From Prostheceraeus crozeri (taxonomy: Eukaryota; Platyhelminthes; Polycladida; Euryleptidae), in NCBI GenBank assembly GCA_907163375.1, contig CAJQUW010007920.1:1-64000 (forward strand): DNA of 64,000 nucleotides. The letters are read 5' to 3'. The notes beneath the pieces were generated by a model. That model made no database searches and was not told where the DNA came from. It worked only from the letters and a program-made list of their open reading frames with translations. This document shows, one piece after another, positions 11,001 through 23,000 of this stretch. Position numbers and translations under genes: made by a program. Each line of letters opens with the position of its first letter. The stretch's first letter is position 1.

Positions 11001-14000
11001 TCTTTCTCTTCTTTCTCTCTTTCTCTCTTCTCTTTCTTCTTTCTCTTCTTCTCTTCTTCTTTCTCTTCTTCTCTTTCTTCTTCTCTTCTTCTTCTTCTCT
11101 TCTTCTTCTCTTCTCTTCTTCTTCTCTTTCTCTTCTTCTCTCTTCTTTCTTCTTCTTCTTCTTCTCTCTTCTTTCTCTTCTTTTCTCTTCTTCTTCTCTT
11201 CTCTTCTCTTCTTCTCTTCTCTTCTTCTCTTCTTCTTCTCTTTCTCTTTCTTCTTTCTCTTCTCTTTCTTCTTCTCTTTCTCTTCTCTTCTTCTCTTCTT
11301 TCTTCTTTCTTTCTTTCTCTCTTCTTCTTCTTCTTCTTTCTTCTCTTCTTTCTTCTTCTTCTTCTCTTTCTTCTTTCTCTTCTCTCTTCTTCTTCTCTTC
11401 TTCTTCTTTCTTCTCTTCTTTCTTCTCTTCTCTTCTCTTCTTTTCTCTTCTTCTCTTCTTCTCTTCTCTTCTTCTTCTCTTTCTTCTTCTTTCTCTTCTC
11501 TTCTTTCTCTTCTTCTTCTCTCTTCTCTTTCTTCTTCTCTTCTTTCTTCTTCTTTCTCTCTTTCTTTCTTCTCTTCTTCTCTTCTTCTCTTTTCTTCTCT
11601 TTCTTCTCTCTTTCTTCTTCTTCTTTCTTCTTCTCTTCTCTTTCTTCTTCTTCTCTTCTCTTTCTTTCTTCTTTCTCTTTCTCTTCTTCTTTCTTCTTCT
11701 TCTTCTTTCTCTTCTCTTTCTTCTTTCTTCTTCTCTCTTCTCTCTTCTTCTTCTTTCTTCTTTTCTTCTTCTCTTTCTTTCTCTTCTTCTTCTTCTTTCT
11801 CTTCTTCTTTCTTCTCTTCTTTCTCTTCTCTTCTTCTTTCTTCTCTCTTTCTTCTTCTTCTCTTTCTTCTTTCTCTTCTCTTCTTTCCTTTCTTCTTCTT
11901 CTTCTTCTTTTCTCTTCTTCTCTTCTCTTCTTTCTTCTTCTTCTTCTCTTCTTCTTCTTTCTTCTTCTCTTTCTTTCTCTTCTTTCTTCTCTTCTTTTCT
12001 TTCTTCTTCTTCTTTTCTTCTTCTTTCTCTCTTTCTTTCTCTTTCTTTCTTTTCTTCTTCCTTCTCTTCTTCTTCTTCTTCTTTTCTTCTCTTCTCTTCT
12101 TTCTCTCTTCTTCTCTTCTTCTTTCTCTTTCTTCTTCTCTTCTTTCTCTTTCCTCTTCTTCTTCTCTTCTCTTCTTCTTTCTTCTTCTTCTTTCTTCTTC
12201 TTCTCTTTCTTCTCTCTTCTTCTTTCTTCTTCTCTTCTTCTTCTTTTCTTCTTTCTTTCTCTCTTCTCTTCTTCTTTCTTCTTCTTCTTTCTTCTTCTTC
12301 TCTTCTTTCTCTTCTTCTTCTTCTTTCTTTCTTCTTTCTTCTTCTTTCTCCTCTTTCTTCTTCTTCTTTCTTCTTCTCTTCTTTTCTTCTTCTCTTCTTC
12401 TTTCTCTTCTCTTCTTCTCTTTCTTCTTCTTCTTTCTTCTCTTCTCTTCTTTCTTCTTCTCTTCTTCTCTTCTTCTTTCTCTCTTCTCTTCTTTCTTTCT
12501 TCTTCTTTTCTTCTCTTCTTTCTTTCTTCTTTTCTCTCTTCTTCTTCTTTCTTCTTTCTTTCTTCTTCTCTTTCTTCTTCTTTCTCTCTTCTTCTTTCTT
12601 CTTTCTTCTTTCTTTCTTCTTCTCTTCTCTTCTTCTTCTTCTTTCTTCTTCTTTCTTCTTTCTCTTCTTCTTTCTTCTTCTTTCTTCTTCTTTCTCTTCT
12701 TCTTCTTCTCTTCTTCTTCTTTCTCTTTCTTCTCTTTCTTCTTCTTTCTCTCTTTCTTCTTTCTTCTCTTTCTTCTTCTTTCTCTTCTTCTTTCTTCTCT
12801 CTTCTTTCTCTTCTTCTTCTTTCTTTCTTCTTTCTTCTTCTTTCTTCTTTCTTCTTTCTTCTTCTTCTCTTCTTCTCTTTTCTTCTTTCTTTCTCTCTTC
12901 TTCTCTTCTCTTCTCTTCTTTCTCTTCTCTTCTTCTTCTCTTTCCTCTCTTCTTCTTCTTCTTCTTTCTCTTTCTCTTCTTTCTTTCTTCTCTTCTTTCT
13001 CTTCTTTCCTCTTTCTTCTTCTTCTTCTTCTCTTCTTCTTCTTCTTTCTCTTCTTCTTCTTTTCTTCTTTCTTTCTTCTTCTTTCTCTTCTTCTCTTTCT
13101 TTCTCTCTTCTTTCTTCTTCTCTTCTTTCTTCTCTTTCTTCTTCTCTTTCTTCTTTCTCTTCTTCTCTTCTTTCTTCTTCTTTCTTTCTTCTTCTCTTCT
13201 TCTTTCTTTCTTCTTCTCTTCTTTCTCTTCTTTCTTCTTTCTCTTCTCTTCTTCTTCTTTCTTTCTTCTCTCTTCTCTCTTCTCTTTCTTCTTCTCTTTC
13301 TTCTTCTCTTCTTCTCTTCTTTCTTCTTCTTTCTCTTTCTCTTCTTTCTTCTCTCTTCTTTCTTCTTCTCTTTCTTCTTCTCTCTTCTTCTCTTCTTTCT
13401 TTCTTCTTCTCTTCTTCTTCTCTTTCTCTTCTTCTCTTTTCTTCTCTTCTTCTTCTCTTCTTCTTCTTCTTCTCTCTTTCTTCTTCTCTTCTCTTCTCTT
13501 CTTCTCTTCTCTTCTTTCTTCTCTTTCTTCTCTTCTTCTTCTTCTTCTCTTCTTTCTTCTCTTCTTCTTCTTCTCTTTCTCTTCTTCTTTCTTCTTCTCT
13601 TCTTCTCTTTCTTTCTTCTTCTTCTTTCTCTCTTCTTCTCTTCTTTCTTCTTCTTCTTCTTTCTCTTCTTCTCTTTCTTTCTCTTCTTCTTCTTCTTCTC
13701 TTCTCTTTCTTCTTCTTTCTCTCTTCTTCTTCTTCTCTTTCTCTCTTCTTCTTTCTCTTTCTCTTCTTTCTTCTCTTCTTCTCTTCTTCTTTCTCTTCTC
13801 TTCTTTCTTCTTCTCTCTTCTTTCTTCTCTTTCTTCTCTTCTTCTCTCTTTCTTCTTCTTCTTCTCTTTTCTTCTTCTCTTTCTTCTTCTCTTTCTTCTT
13901 CTTCTCTTTTCTTCTTTCTTCTTCTTCTCTTTCTTCTCTTCTTTCTTCTCTTCTTCTTCTCTTTCTTCTTTCTTCTCTCTCTTCTTCTTTCTTCTCTTTC

Positions 14001-17000
14001 TTCTCTCTTCTTCTTCTTCTTTCTTCTTCTCTCTCTTCTTTCTCTTTCTTCTCTTTCTCTTCTTCTCTTCTCTTCTTCTTCTCTTTCTTCTTCTTCTCTT
14101 CCTTCTTCTTCTTTCTCTTCTTTCTTCTCTTTCTTCTCTCTTCTTTCTTCTTCTCTTTCTTCTCTTCTCTCTTTCTTCTTCTCTTTCTCTTTCTTCTTCT
14201 TCTCTTTCTCTTCTTCTTTCTCTTCTTCTTCTTCTTTCTTCTCTCTTTCTTCTTCTTTCTTCTTCTCTTTCTTTCTTCTTCTCTTCTTCTTTCTCTTCTC
14301 TTTCTTCTTCTTCTTCTTCTTTCTTTCTCTTTCTTCTTCTTCTTCTCTTTCTTCTTTCTTCTTCTTCTTCTCTTCTTCTTCTCTTCTTTCTCTTCTCTTC
14401 TTCTCTTCTTCTTCTCTTCTTCTTTCTTTCTCTTCTTTCTCTTCTTCTTTCTTCTTCTTCTTCTTCTTTTCTCTTCTTTCTTCTCTTCTTCTCTTCTTCT
14501 CTCTTCTTTCTTCTTCTCTCTTTCTCTCTTCTTCTCTTCTTCTCTCTTCTCTTCTCTTCTCTTCTTCTCTTCTTCTCTTCTTCTCTTCTTCTTTCTTCTC
14601 TTTCTCTTCTTCTTCTCTCTTCTTCTCTTCTCTTCTTCTTTCTCTTCTTTCTTTCTCTTTCTCTTCTTCTTCTTCTTTCTCTTCTCTTCTTTCTTCTTCT
14701 TTCTCTTCTTCTCTTTCTTCTTCTCTTCTTTCTTCTTCTTCTTCTCTTCTCTTCTCTTCTTCTCTTCTCTTCTTCTCTTCTTCTTCTTTCTCTTCTTCTC
14801 TTCTTCTTCTTCTCTTCTCTCTTCTCTTTCTCTTCTCTTCTTCTTCTTTCTCTCTTCTCTTCTTCTTCTTTCTCTCTTCTCTTCTTCTTTCTTCTCTCTT
14901 TCTTCTTCTCTTTCTTCTCTTCTTCTTTCTTCTTTCTCTTCTTCTTCTCTTCTCTTCTTTCTTCTTCTCTTCTTCTTTCTTCTCTTCTTCTCTCTCTTCT
15001 CTTTCTTCTCTTCTCTTCTTCTTCTCTTCTCTTCTTTCTTCTCTTCTTCTCTTCTCTCTTTCTTCTCTTCTTCTTCTCTCTTTCTCTTCTTCTCTTCTCT
15101 TCTCTTTCTTCTTTCTTCTTCTCTTCTTCTTCTTCTTTCTCTTCTCTCTTCTTTCTTCTTTCTCTTCTTTCTTCTCTTCTTTCTCTTCTTCTCTTCTCTT
15201 CTTTTCTTCTTCTCTTTCTTCTTCTTCTTTCTTCTTTTCTCTTCTCTCTTCTTCTTCTTCTCTTCTTCTTCTCTTCTTCTTCTCTTTCTTCTCTTCTCTT
15301 CTTCTCTTCTTCTCTTCTTCTTCTCTTCTTCTCTTTCTTCTCTTCTCTTCTTTCTCTTCTCTTCTTTCTTCTTTCTCTCTTCTTCTCTTCTCTTCTCTTT
15401 CTTCTTTCTCTTCTTTCTCTTCTTCTTCTCTTCTTCTTCTCTTTCTTCTTCTCTTCTCTTTCTTCTCTCTTTCTTTTCTTCTTCTCTTTCTTCTTCTCTC
15501 TTCTTCTTTCTTCTTCTTTCTTCTTCTCTTCTTCTTTCTCTTCTTCTTCTCTTCTTTCTTCTCTTCTTCTCTTCTTCTTTCTCTTCTCTTCTTCTTCTTC
15601 TCTTCTCTTCTCTTTCTTCTTCTTTCTCTTCTCTCTTCTTCTTTCTCTTCTCTCTTCTTTCTTCTCTCTTTCTTCTCTTCTTTCTTCTTCTTCTCTTCTT
15701 TCTTCTTCTCTTCTTTCTCTTCTTCTTTCTTCTCTCTTCTCTTCTTCTCTTCTCTTTCTTCTCTTCTTTCTTTCTTCTCTTCTTTCTTCTTCTCTTTCTT
15801 CTTCTTCTTTCTCTTCTTTCTTCTTCTCTTTCTTCTTCTTCTTTCTCTTCTCTCTTTCTTCTTTCTTCTTTCTCTTCTTTCTTCTTTCTTTCTTCTCTTC
15901 TTCTTTCTTCTTCTCTTCTTTCTCTTTCTTCTCTTCTTCTTCTTTCTTCTTCTTTCTCTTCTTCTTCTCTCTTTCTCTTCTTTCTCTTCTTCTTCTTTCT
16001 TCTCTTTCTTCTCTTCTCTTCTTTCTCTTCTCTTCTTTCTCTTCTTCTTCTTCTCTTCTTCTTTCTCTTCTTCTTTCTTCTCTTTCTTCTTCTTCTCTTT
16101 CTTCTTCTTCTTCTTCTCTTCTCTCTTCTCTTCTCTTTCTTCTTCTCTTTCTCTTCTTCTTCTTCTTTCTTTCTTCTTTCTCTTCTCTCTTCTTTCTCTT
16201 CTCTTTCTCTCTTCTTCTTTTCTTCTCTTCTTCTCTTCTTCTTTCTCTTTCTCTTCTTCTTCTTCTTCTTTCTTTCTTCTTCTCTTCTTCTCTTCTTCTT
16301 CTTTCTCTTTCTTCTCTTCTTCTCTTTCTTCTTCTTCTTTCTTCTTTCTTCTTCTTCTTTCTCTTCTTTCTCTTTCTTCTTCTCTTCTTCTTTCTCTTCT
16401 TCTTCTTCTTTCTCTCTTCTTCTTCTCTCTTCTCTTCTTCTTCTTCTTCTCTTCTCTTCTTTCTTCTCTTCTTTCTTCTCTTTCTTCTTCTCTTCTCTTC
16501 TTTCTTCTTCTTCTCTTCTTTCTTCTCTTCTTCTCTCTTCTTCTCTTCTCTCTTCTCTTCTCTTCTTCTCTTCTTTCTCTCTTCTTCTTCTTTCTCTTCT
16601 TCTCTTCTTCTTCTTCTTTCTCTTCTTCTTCTTTCTTCTTTCTTCTTCTCTTCTTCTCTTCTTCTCTTTCTTCTTCTTCTTCTCTTCTCTTCTTCTTCTC
16701 TTCTTTCTCTTCTTCTTTCTTCTTCTTTCTTCTCTTTCTTCTTCTCTTCTCTTCTTTCTTTCTTCTCTTCTTCTCTCTCTTTCTTCTTCTCTTCTTTCTT
16801 CTTTCTTCTCTTCTCTTCTTCTTCTTCTCTTCTTCTCTTCTCTTTCTCTTCTTCTTTCTTCTTCTCTTCTCTTCTTCTTTCTTCTTCTTTCTCTTCTTCT
16901 TCTTCTCTTCTCTTTCTTCTTCTTCTCTTCTTCTTCTTCTCTTCTTCTTCTTCTTCTCTTCTCTTCTCTTTCTCTTCTCTTCTTCTTTCTTCTTCTTCTT

Positions 17001-20000
17001 TCTTCTCTTTCTTCTTCTTCTCTTTCTTCTCTTCTCTCTTCTTCTTCTCTTTCTTTCTCTTCTTCTTTCTCTTCTCTTCTCTTCTTCTCTCTCTTTCTTC
17101 TCTTCTTTCTTCTTCTTTCTTCTCTCTTCTTTCTTCTTCTCTTCTTCTTCTTTCTTCTTCTTCTCTTCTCTTCTTTCTCTTCTCTTCTTCTCTTCTCTTC
17201 TTCTTTCTCTTCTTCTCTTCTTCTTCTTTCTCTTTCTTCTTCTCTTCTCTTCTTCTCTCTTTCTTCTTTCTTCTCTTCTTTCTTCTTCTTCTTCTCTTCT
17301 TCTCTTCTCTTCTTCTTCTTCTCTTCTTTCTCTTCTCTTCTTCTTTCTTCTCTTCTCTTCTCTTCTTCTTTCTTTCTCTCTCTTTCTCTTCTTCTTCTTT
17401 CTTCTTCTCTCTTCTTCTTTCTTCTTCTTTCTTCTTCTTTCTTCTTCTCTTCTCTTCTTTCTTCTCTCTTCTCTTCTTCTCTTCTCTTTCTTCTTCTCTT
17501 CTCTTCTCTTCTTCTTTCTTCTTCTTCTTTCTTCTTCTCTTCTCTCTTCTTCTCTTCTTCTTCTTTCTTCTCTTCTCTTTCTTCTTCTTCTCTTCTTCTT
17601 CTTCTCTCTTTCTTCTCTTCTTTCTCTTCTTCTTCTTCTCTCTTTCTTCTTCTCTCTTCTTCTTCTTCTCTTTCTCTTCTCTTCTTCTTTCTCTTCTTCT
17701 CTTCTTCTTTCTCTTCTCTTTCTTCTTCTTCTTCTCTTCTTCTTCTCTTCTTTCTCTTCTTCTCTTCTTCTTCTTTCTTCTTTCTCTTCTTCTTTCTTCT
17801 CTCTTCTCTTCTTCTTCTTCTTTCTCTCTTCTTCTCTCTCTTCTTTCTTCTCTTCTTCTTCTTCTTTCTTCTCTTCTCTTCTTCTTCTCTCTTTCTTCTT
17901 CTTCTTCTTCTCTTTCTTCTTCTTCTCTTTCTCTCTTCTTCTTCTCTTCTTCTTCTTCTTCTTTCTTCTCTTTCTTCTTCTTCTCTTCTTTCTCTTCTTT
18001 CTTCTTCTTTCTCTTCTTCTTTCTCTCTTCTTCTTCTCTTCTTTCTCTTCTTCTTCTCTTTCTCTTCTCTTCTTCTTTCTTCTTCTCTCTTCTTTCTTCT
18101 CTCTTCTTCTTTCTCTTCTCTCTTCTTCTTCTTTCTTCTTCTTCTTCTCTTCTCTTTCTTTCTCTTCTTTCTTCTTCTCTTCTTTCTTCTTCTTCTCTTC
18201 TCTTCTTCTCTTCTCTCTTCTTCTTCTCTCTTCTTTCTCTTCTTCTTCTTTCTTCTCTTCTTCTTCTCTTCTCTTCTCTTTCTTCTCTTCTCTTCTTCTT
18301 CTTCTCTTCTTCTTCTCTTCTCTTCTTCTTCTTCTTCTTCTCTTCTTCTCTCTTCTTCTCTTCTTCTCTTCTTCTCTTCTTCTCTCTCTTCTCTTCTTCT
18401 TCTCTTCTTCTCTCTTCTTCTCTTTCTTCTTCTTCTCTTTCTTCTCTTCTTCTCTCTTCTTCTTCTTCTCTTTCTTCTTCTTCTTCTTTCTCTCTTCTCT
18501 TCTTCTTCTTCTCTTCTTCTCTTCTCTTCTTCTTCTTCTTCTCTCTTCTTCTTCTCTTTCTTCTCTTCTCTTTCTCTTCTTCTTCTCTTTCTCTTCTCTT
18601 CTTCTTCTCTTCTTCTTTCTTCTTCTCTCTTTCTTTCTTCTTTCTTCTTCTTCTCTTCTTCTCTTCTTCTCTTCTTCTTCTCTTCTTCTCTTCTTTCTCT
18701 TCTCTTCTTCTCTTCTTCTCTTCTCTTCTTCTTCTTCTCTTTCTTCTCTTCTTCTTTCTTCTTTCTCTTTCTTCTCTTCTTCTTTCTTCTTCTTCTTCTC
18801 TCTCTCTTCTTCTTCTCTTCTCTTCTTCTTCTTCTCTTCTTCTCTTCTTCTTCTTCTCTTCTCTCTTCTTCTCTCTTCTTTCTTCTCTTCTTCTCTCTTC
18901 TTCTTTCTTCTTCTTCTCTTCTTCTTCTTCTCTTCTCTCTCTTTCTTCTTCTTCTCTCTTCTTCTCTCTTCTCTTCTTCTTCTCTTCTTCTCTTCTTTCT
19001 TCTTCTTCTCTCTCTTCTTCTTCTCTTCTTCTTCTTCTTCTTCTTTCTCTTCTTCTTCTCTCTTCTCTTCTCTTCTTTCTTCTTCTCTTCTCTTTCTCTC
19101 TTCTTCTTCTTCTCTTCTCTTCTCTTCTCTTCTTTCTCTCTTCTTCTTCTCTTCTTCTCTTCTCTCTTCTTCTCTTCTCTTCTTCTCTTCTTCTTTCTCT
19201 CTTCTTCTCTTCTTCTTCTCTTCTTCTCTTCTCTTCTCTTCTTCTCTCTCTTCTCTCTCTCTTCTTCTCTTCTCTCTTCTTCTTCTCTTCTCTTCTTCTT
19301 CTCTCTTCTCTTCTCTCTTCTTCTCTTCTCTTCTCTTCTTCTTCTCTTCTCTTCTTCTTCTCTTCTTCTTCTCTTCTCTTCTTCTTCTCTCTTCTCTTCT
19401 CTTCTCTCTCTTCTTCTTCTCTCTTCTCTTCTCTTCTTCTCTTCTCTTCTCTTCTCTCTTCTCTTCTTCTTCTTCTCTTCTTCTCTCTTTCTCTTCTCTT
19501 CTTCTTCTCTCTCTTCTCTTCTCTTCTTCTTCTCTTCTTCTTCTTCTCTTCTTCTTCTCTCTTCTCTTCTCTCTTCTCTCTTCTTCTTCTCTCTTTCTTC
19601 TTCTCTTCTCTTCTTCTCTCTTCTCTTCTCTTCTTCTTCTTCTCTTCTTCTCTTCTTCTCTTCTCTTCTCTCTTCTCTTCTCTTCTTCTTCTCTCTTCTT
19701 CTTCTCTTCTTCTTCTTCTCTTCTCTTTCTCTCCTTCTTCTTCTTCTTCTCTTCTTCTTCTTCTTCTCTTCTCTCTCTTCTTCTCTTCTTCTCTTCTTCT
19801 TCTCTTCTCTTCTTCTCTCTTCTCTTCTTCTTCTCTTCTTCTCTTCTTCTTCTCTTCTTCTCTTTCTTCTTCTTCTCTCTTCTTCTCTTCTTCTTCTTCT
19901 CTTCTTCTTCTCTTCTTCTTCTCTTCTTCTTCTCTTCTTCTTCTCTTCTTCTTCTCTTCTTCTTCTCTTCTTCTTCTCTTCTTCTTCTCTTCTTCTTCTC

Positions 20001-23000
20001 TTCTTCTTCTCTTCTTCTTCTCTTCTTCTTCTTCTCTTCTTCTTCTCTTCTTCTTCTCTTCTTCTCTTTCTTCTCTTCTTCTTCTCTTCTTCTCTCTTCT
20101 CTTCTTCTTCTTTCTCTTCTTCTTCTCTCTTCTCTTCTTCTCTTCTTCTTCTCTTCTTTCTTCTCTTCTTCTCTTCTTCTCTCTTCTCTTCTTCTCTCTT
20201 CTTCTCTCTTCTCTTCTCTTCTCTCTTCTTCTCTCTCTTCTTCTCTTCTTCTCTTCTCTCTTCTTCTCTTCTCTTTCTTCTTCTCTTCTTCTCTTCTCTT
20301 CTTCTCTTCTCTTCTTCTTCTTCTCTTCTTCTCTTCTCTCTTCTTCTCTTCTTCTCTTCTCTTCTTCTCTTCTCTTTCTCTTCTTCTTCTCTTCTCTCTT
20401 CTCTCTTCTTCTCTTCTCTTCTTCTCTTCTCTCTCTTCTTCTCTTCTCTTCTTCTTCTCTTCTTCTCTCTTCTTCTCTCTCTTCTTCTCTTCTTCTCTTC
20501 TCTTCTCTCTTCTTCTTCTTCTCTTCTTCTCTTCTTCTCTCTTCTTCTTCTCTTCTTCTCTCTCTTCTTTCTCTTCTCTCTTCTCTTCTTCTTCTCTTCT
20601 CTTCTCTTCTTCTCTTCTCTTCTCTTCTTCTCTCTTCTCTTCTTCTTCTCTTCTCTTCTCTTCTTCTTCTCTCTTTCTCTCTTCTCTTCTTCTCTTTCTT
20701 CTTCTCTCTTCTTTCTCTTCTTCTTCTCTTCTCTTCTTCTCTCTTCTTCTTCTTCTTCTCTTCTTCTTCTTCTCTTCTCTTCTCTCTTCTCTTCTTCTCT
20801 TCTTCTCTTCTTCTTCTCTTCTTCTTCTCTTCTCTCTTCTCTTCTTCTTCTTCTCTCTTTCTCTTCTTCTTCTCTCTTCTTCTCTTCTCTTCTTTCTTCT
20901 CTTTCTCTTCTTCTCTTCTTCTCTTCTTCTCTTTCTCTTCTTCTCTTTCTTCTTCTTCTCTTTCTTCTTCTTCTTTCTCTTCTCTTCTTCTCTCTCTTCT
21001 TCTCTTCTCTTCTCTTCTTCTCTTCTCTTCTTCTTCTTCTCTTCTTTCTTCTTCTCTCTTCTTTCTTCTCTTCTCTTCTCTTCTTCTTCTTCTTCTTTCT
21101 TCTCTTCTCTTCTTTCTTCTTCTCTTCTCTCTTTCTTCTTCTTCTCTTCTTCTCTCTTCTCTTCTCTCTTCTTCTTCTTCTCTTCCTTCTTCTCTTTCTT
21201 CTTCTCTTCTTCTTCTCTTCTTCTTCTCTTCTTTCTTCTTCTCTTCTTCTTCTTCTTTCTTCTCTCTTCTTCTCTTCTTCTTCTCTTCTTCTTCTCTTCT
21301 TCTTCTTCTTCTCTTCCTTCTACTCTTTCTTCTTCCTCTTCTTCTTCTCTTTCTTCTTCTTCTTCTTCTCTCTCTTCTCTTCTTCTTCTTCTCTTCTTCT
21401 TCTTTCTCTTCTCTTCTCTCTTCTTTTCTTCTTTTCCTCTTTCCTCTCTCTTCTTCTTTCTTCTCTCTTCCTTTTTTTTCTCTCTTTCTTCTTCTTCTTC
21501 TCTTCTTTTCTTCTTCTTCCTTTCTCTTCTCTTCTCTCTTCTTTCTTTCTTCTCTCTTCTCTTCTCTTTTCTTCTTCTTCTATTCTTTCTTTTTCTCTCC
21601 TTCTTCTCTCTTCTTCTTCTCTTTCTCTCTTTCTCTTCTCTTCTTTCTTCTTCTCTTCTCTCTTTCTCCCTTTCTCTTTCTTCTTTCTTTCTTCCTTCTC
21701 TTTCTCTTCTCTCTCCTTCTTTTTCTTTCTTTCTCTCTCTCTCTTCTTCTCTCTTCTCTTCTCTTTCCTTTCTTCTTCTTTTTTCTTCCTTCTTCTTTCT
21801 TTCTTCTCTTCTCTTCTCTTCTTCTCTTCTTCTCTCTTCTTCTCTTCTCTTCTCTTCTCTTCTTTCTTCTTTTCTTCTCTTCTCTCTCTCTCTTTCTCTC
21901 TCCTTCTCTCTTTCTTTCTCTTCTCTTCTCTCTTCTCTTTCTTCTCTTTCTCTTCTCTCTCTTCTCTTTCTCTCTTCTTTTCTTCTTCTTCTTTCTTCTT
22001 CTCTTTCTCTTCTTTCTTCTTTTCTCTTTCTTTCTTCTTCTTCTTCTCTCTTCTTCTCTACTTCTCTTCTCTTCTTCTTCCTCTTCTCTCTTCTTCCTCT
22101 CTTCTTCTCTTCTCTCTCTTTTCTTCTCTCTCTTCTTCTCTCTTCTCTTCTCTTCTTTCTCTCTCTTCTTTCTCTTCTCTTCTTTCTTTCTCTTCTTCTT
22201 CTCTCTTCTCTTCTCTTCTCTTCTTCTTCTTTCTCTCTCTCTCTTCTTCTTCTTTCTCTTCTTTCTTCTTCTCTTTCTTCTTCTCTTTCTTCTCTTCTTC
22301 TTTCTTCTCTTCTTCTCTTTCTTTCTTCTTTCTTCTCTTCTTCTCTTCTTCTTTCTCTTCTCTTTCTTCTCTTTCTCTTCTTCTTTCTCTTCTCTTCTTT
22401 CTTCTTCTTCTTTCTTCTCTCTTCTCTCTCTTCTTCTTCTCTTCTCTTCTTCTTCTTTCTCTCTTTCTCTTCTTCTTCTTTCTTCTCTTCTTCTCTCTTC
22501 TTTCTCTTTCTCTTCTTTCTCTTCTTCTTTCTCTCTTCTTCTTTCTCTTCTTTCTCTTCTTTCTTCTTCTCTCTTTCTCTTCTTCTCTTCTCTCTTCTTC
22601 TTTCTCTTCTTCTTCTCTTCTTCTCTTTCTTCTTTCTCTTCTCTTTCTCTCTTCTTCTTTCTCTTCTTCTCTTTCTTCTTCTTCTCTTCTCTTCTCTCTT
22701 TCTTCTTCTTTCTCTCTTTCTCTTCTTCTCTTCTTTCTTCCTCTTCTTTCTCTTCTCTTCTTCTTTTCTCTTCTCTTTCTTCTTCTTCTTTCTCTTCTTT
22801 CTTCTTCTTCTTTCTCTTCTTCTCTTCTTTCTCTCTTCTCTCTTCTTTCTTCTTCTTTCTCTTCTCTCTTCTTCTCTTCTCTTCTTTCTTCTTTTCTTCT
22901 CTTTCTCTTCTTCTTCTTTCTTCTCTTTCTTTCTCTTCTTCTCTCTTTCTCTTCTTCTTCTCTTCTTCTCTTCTCTCTTTCTTCTCTTCTTTCTCTTCTT

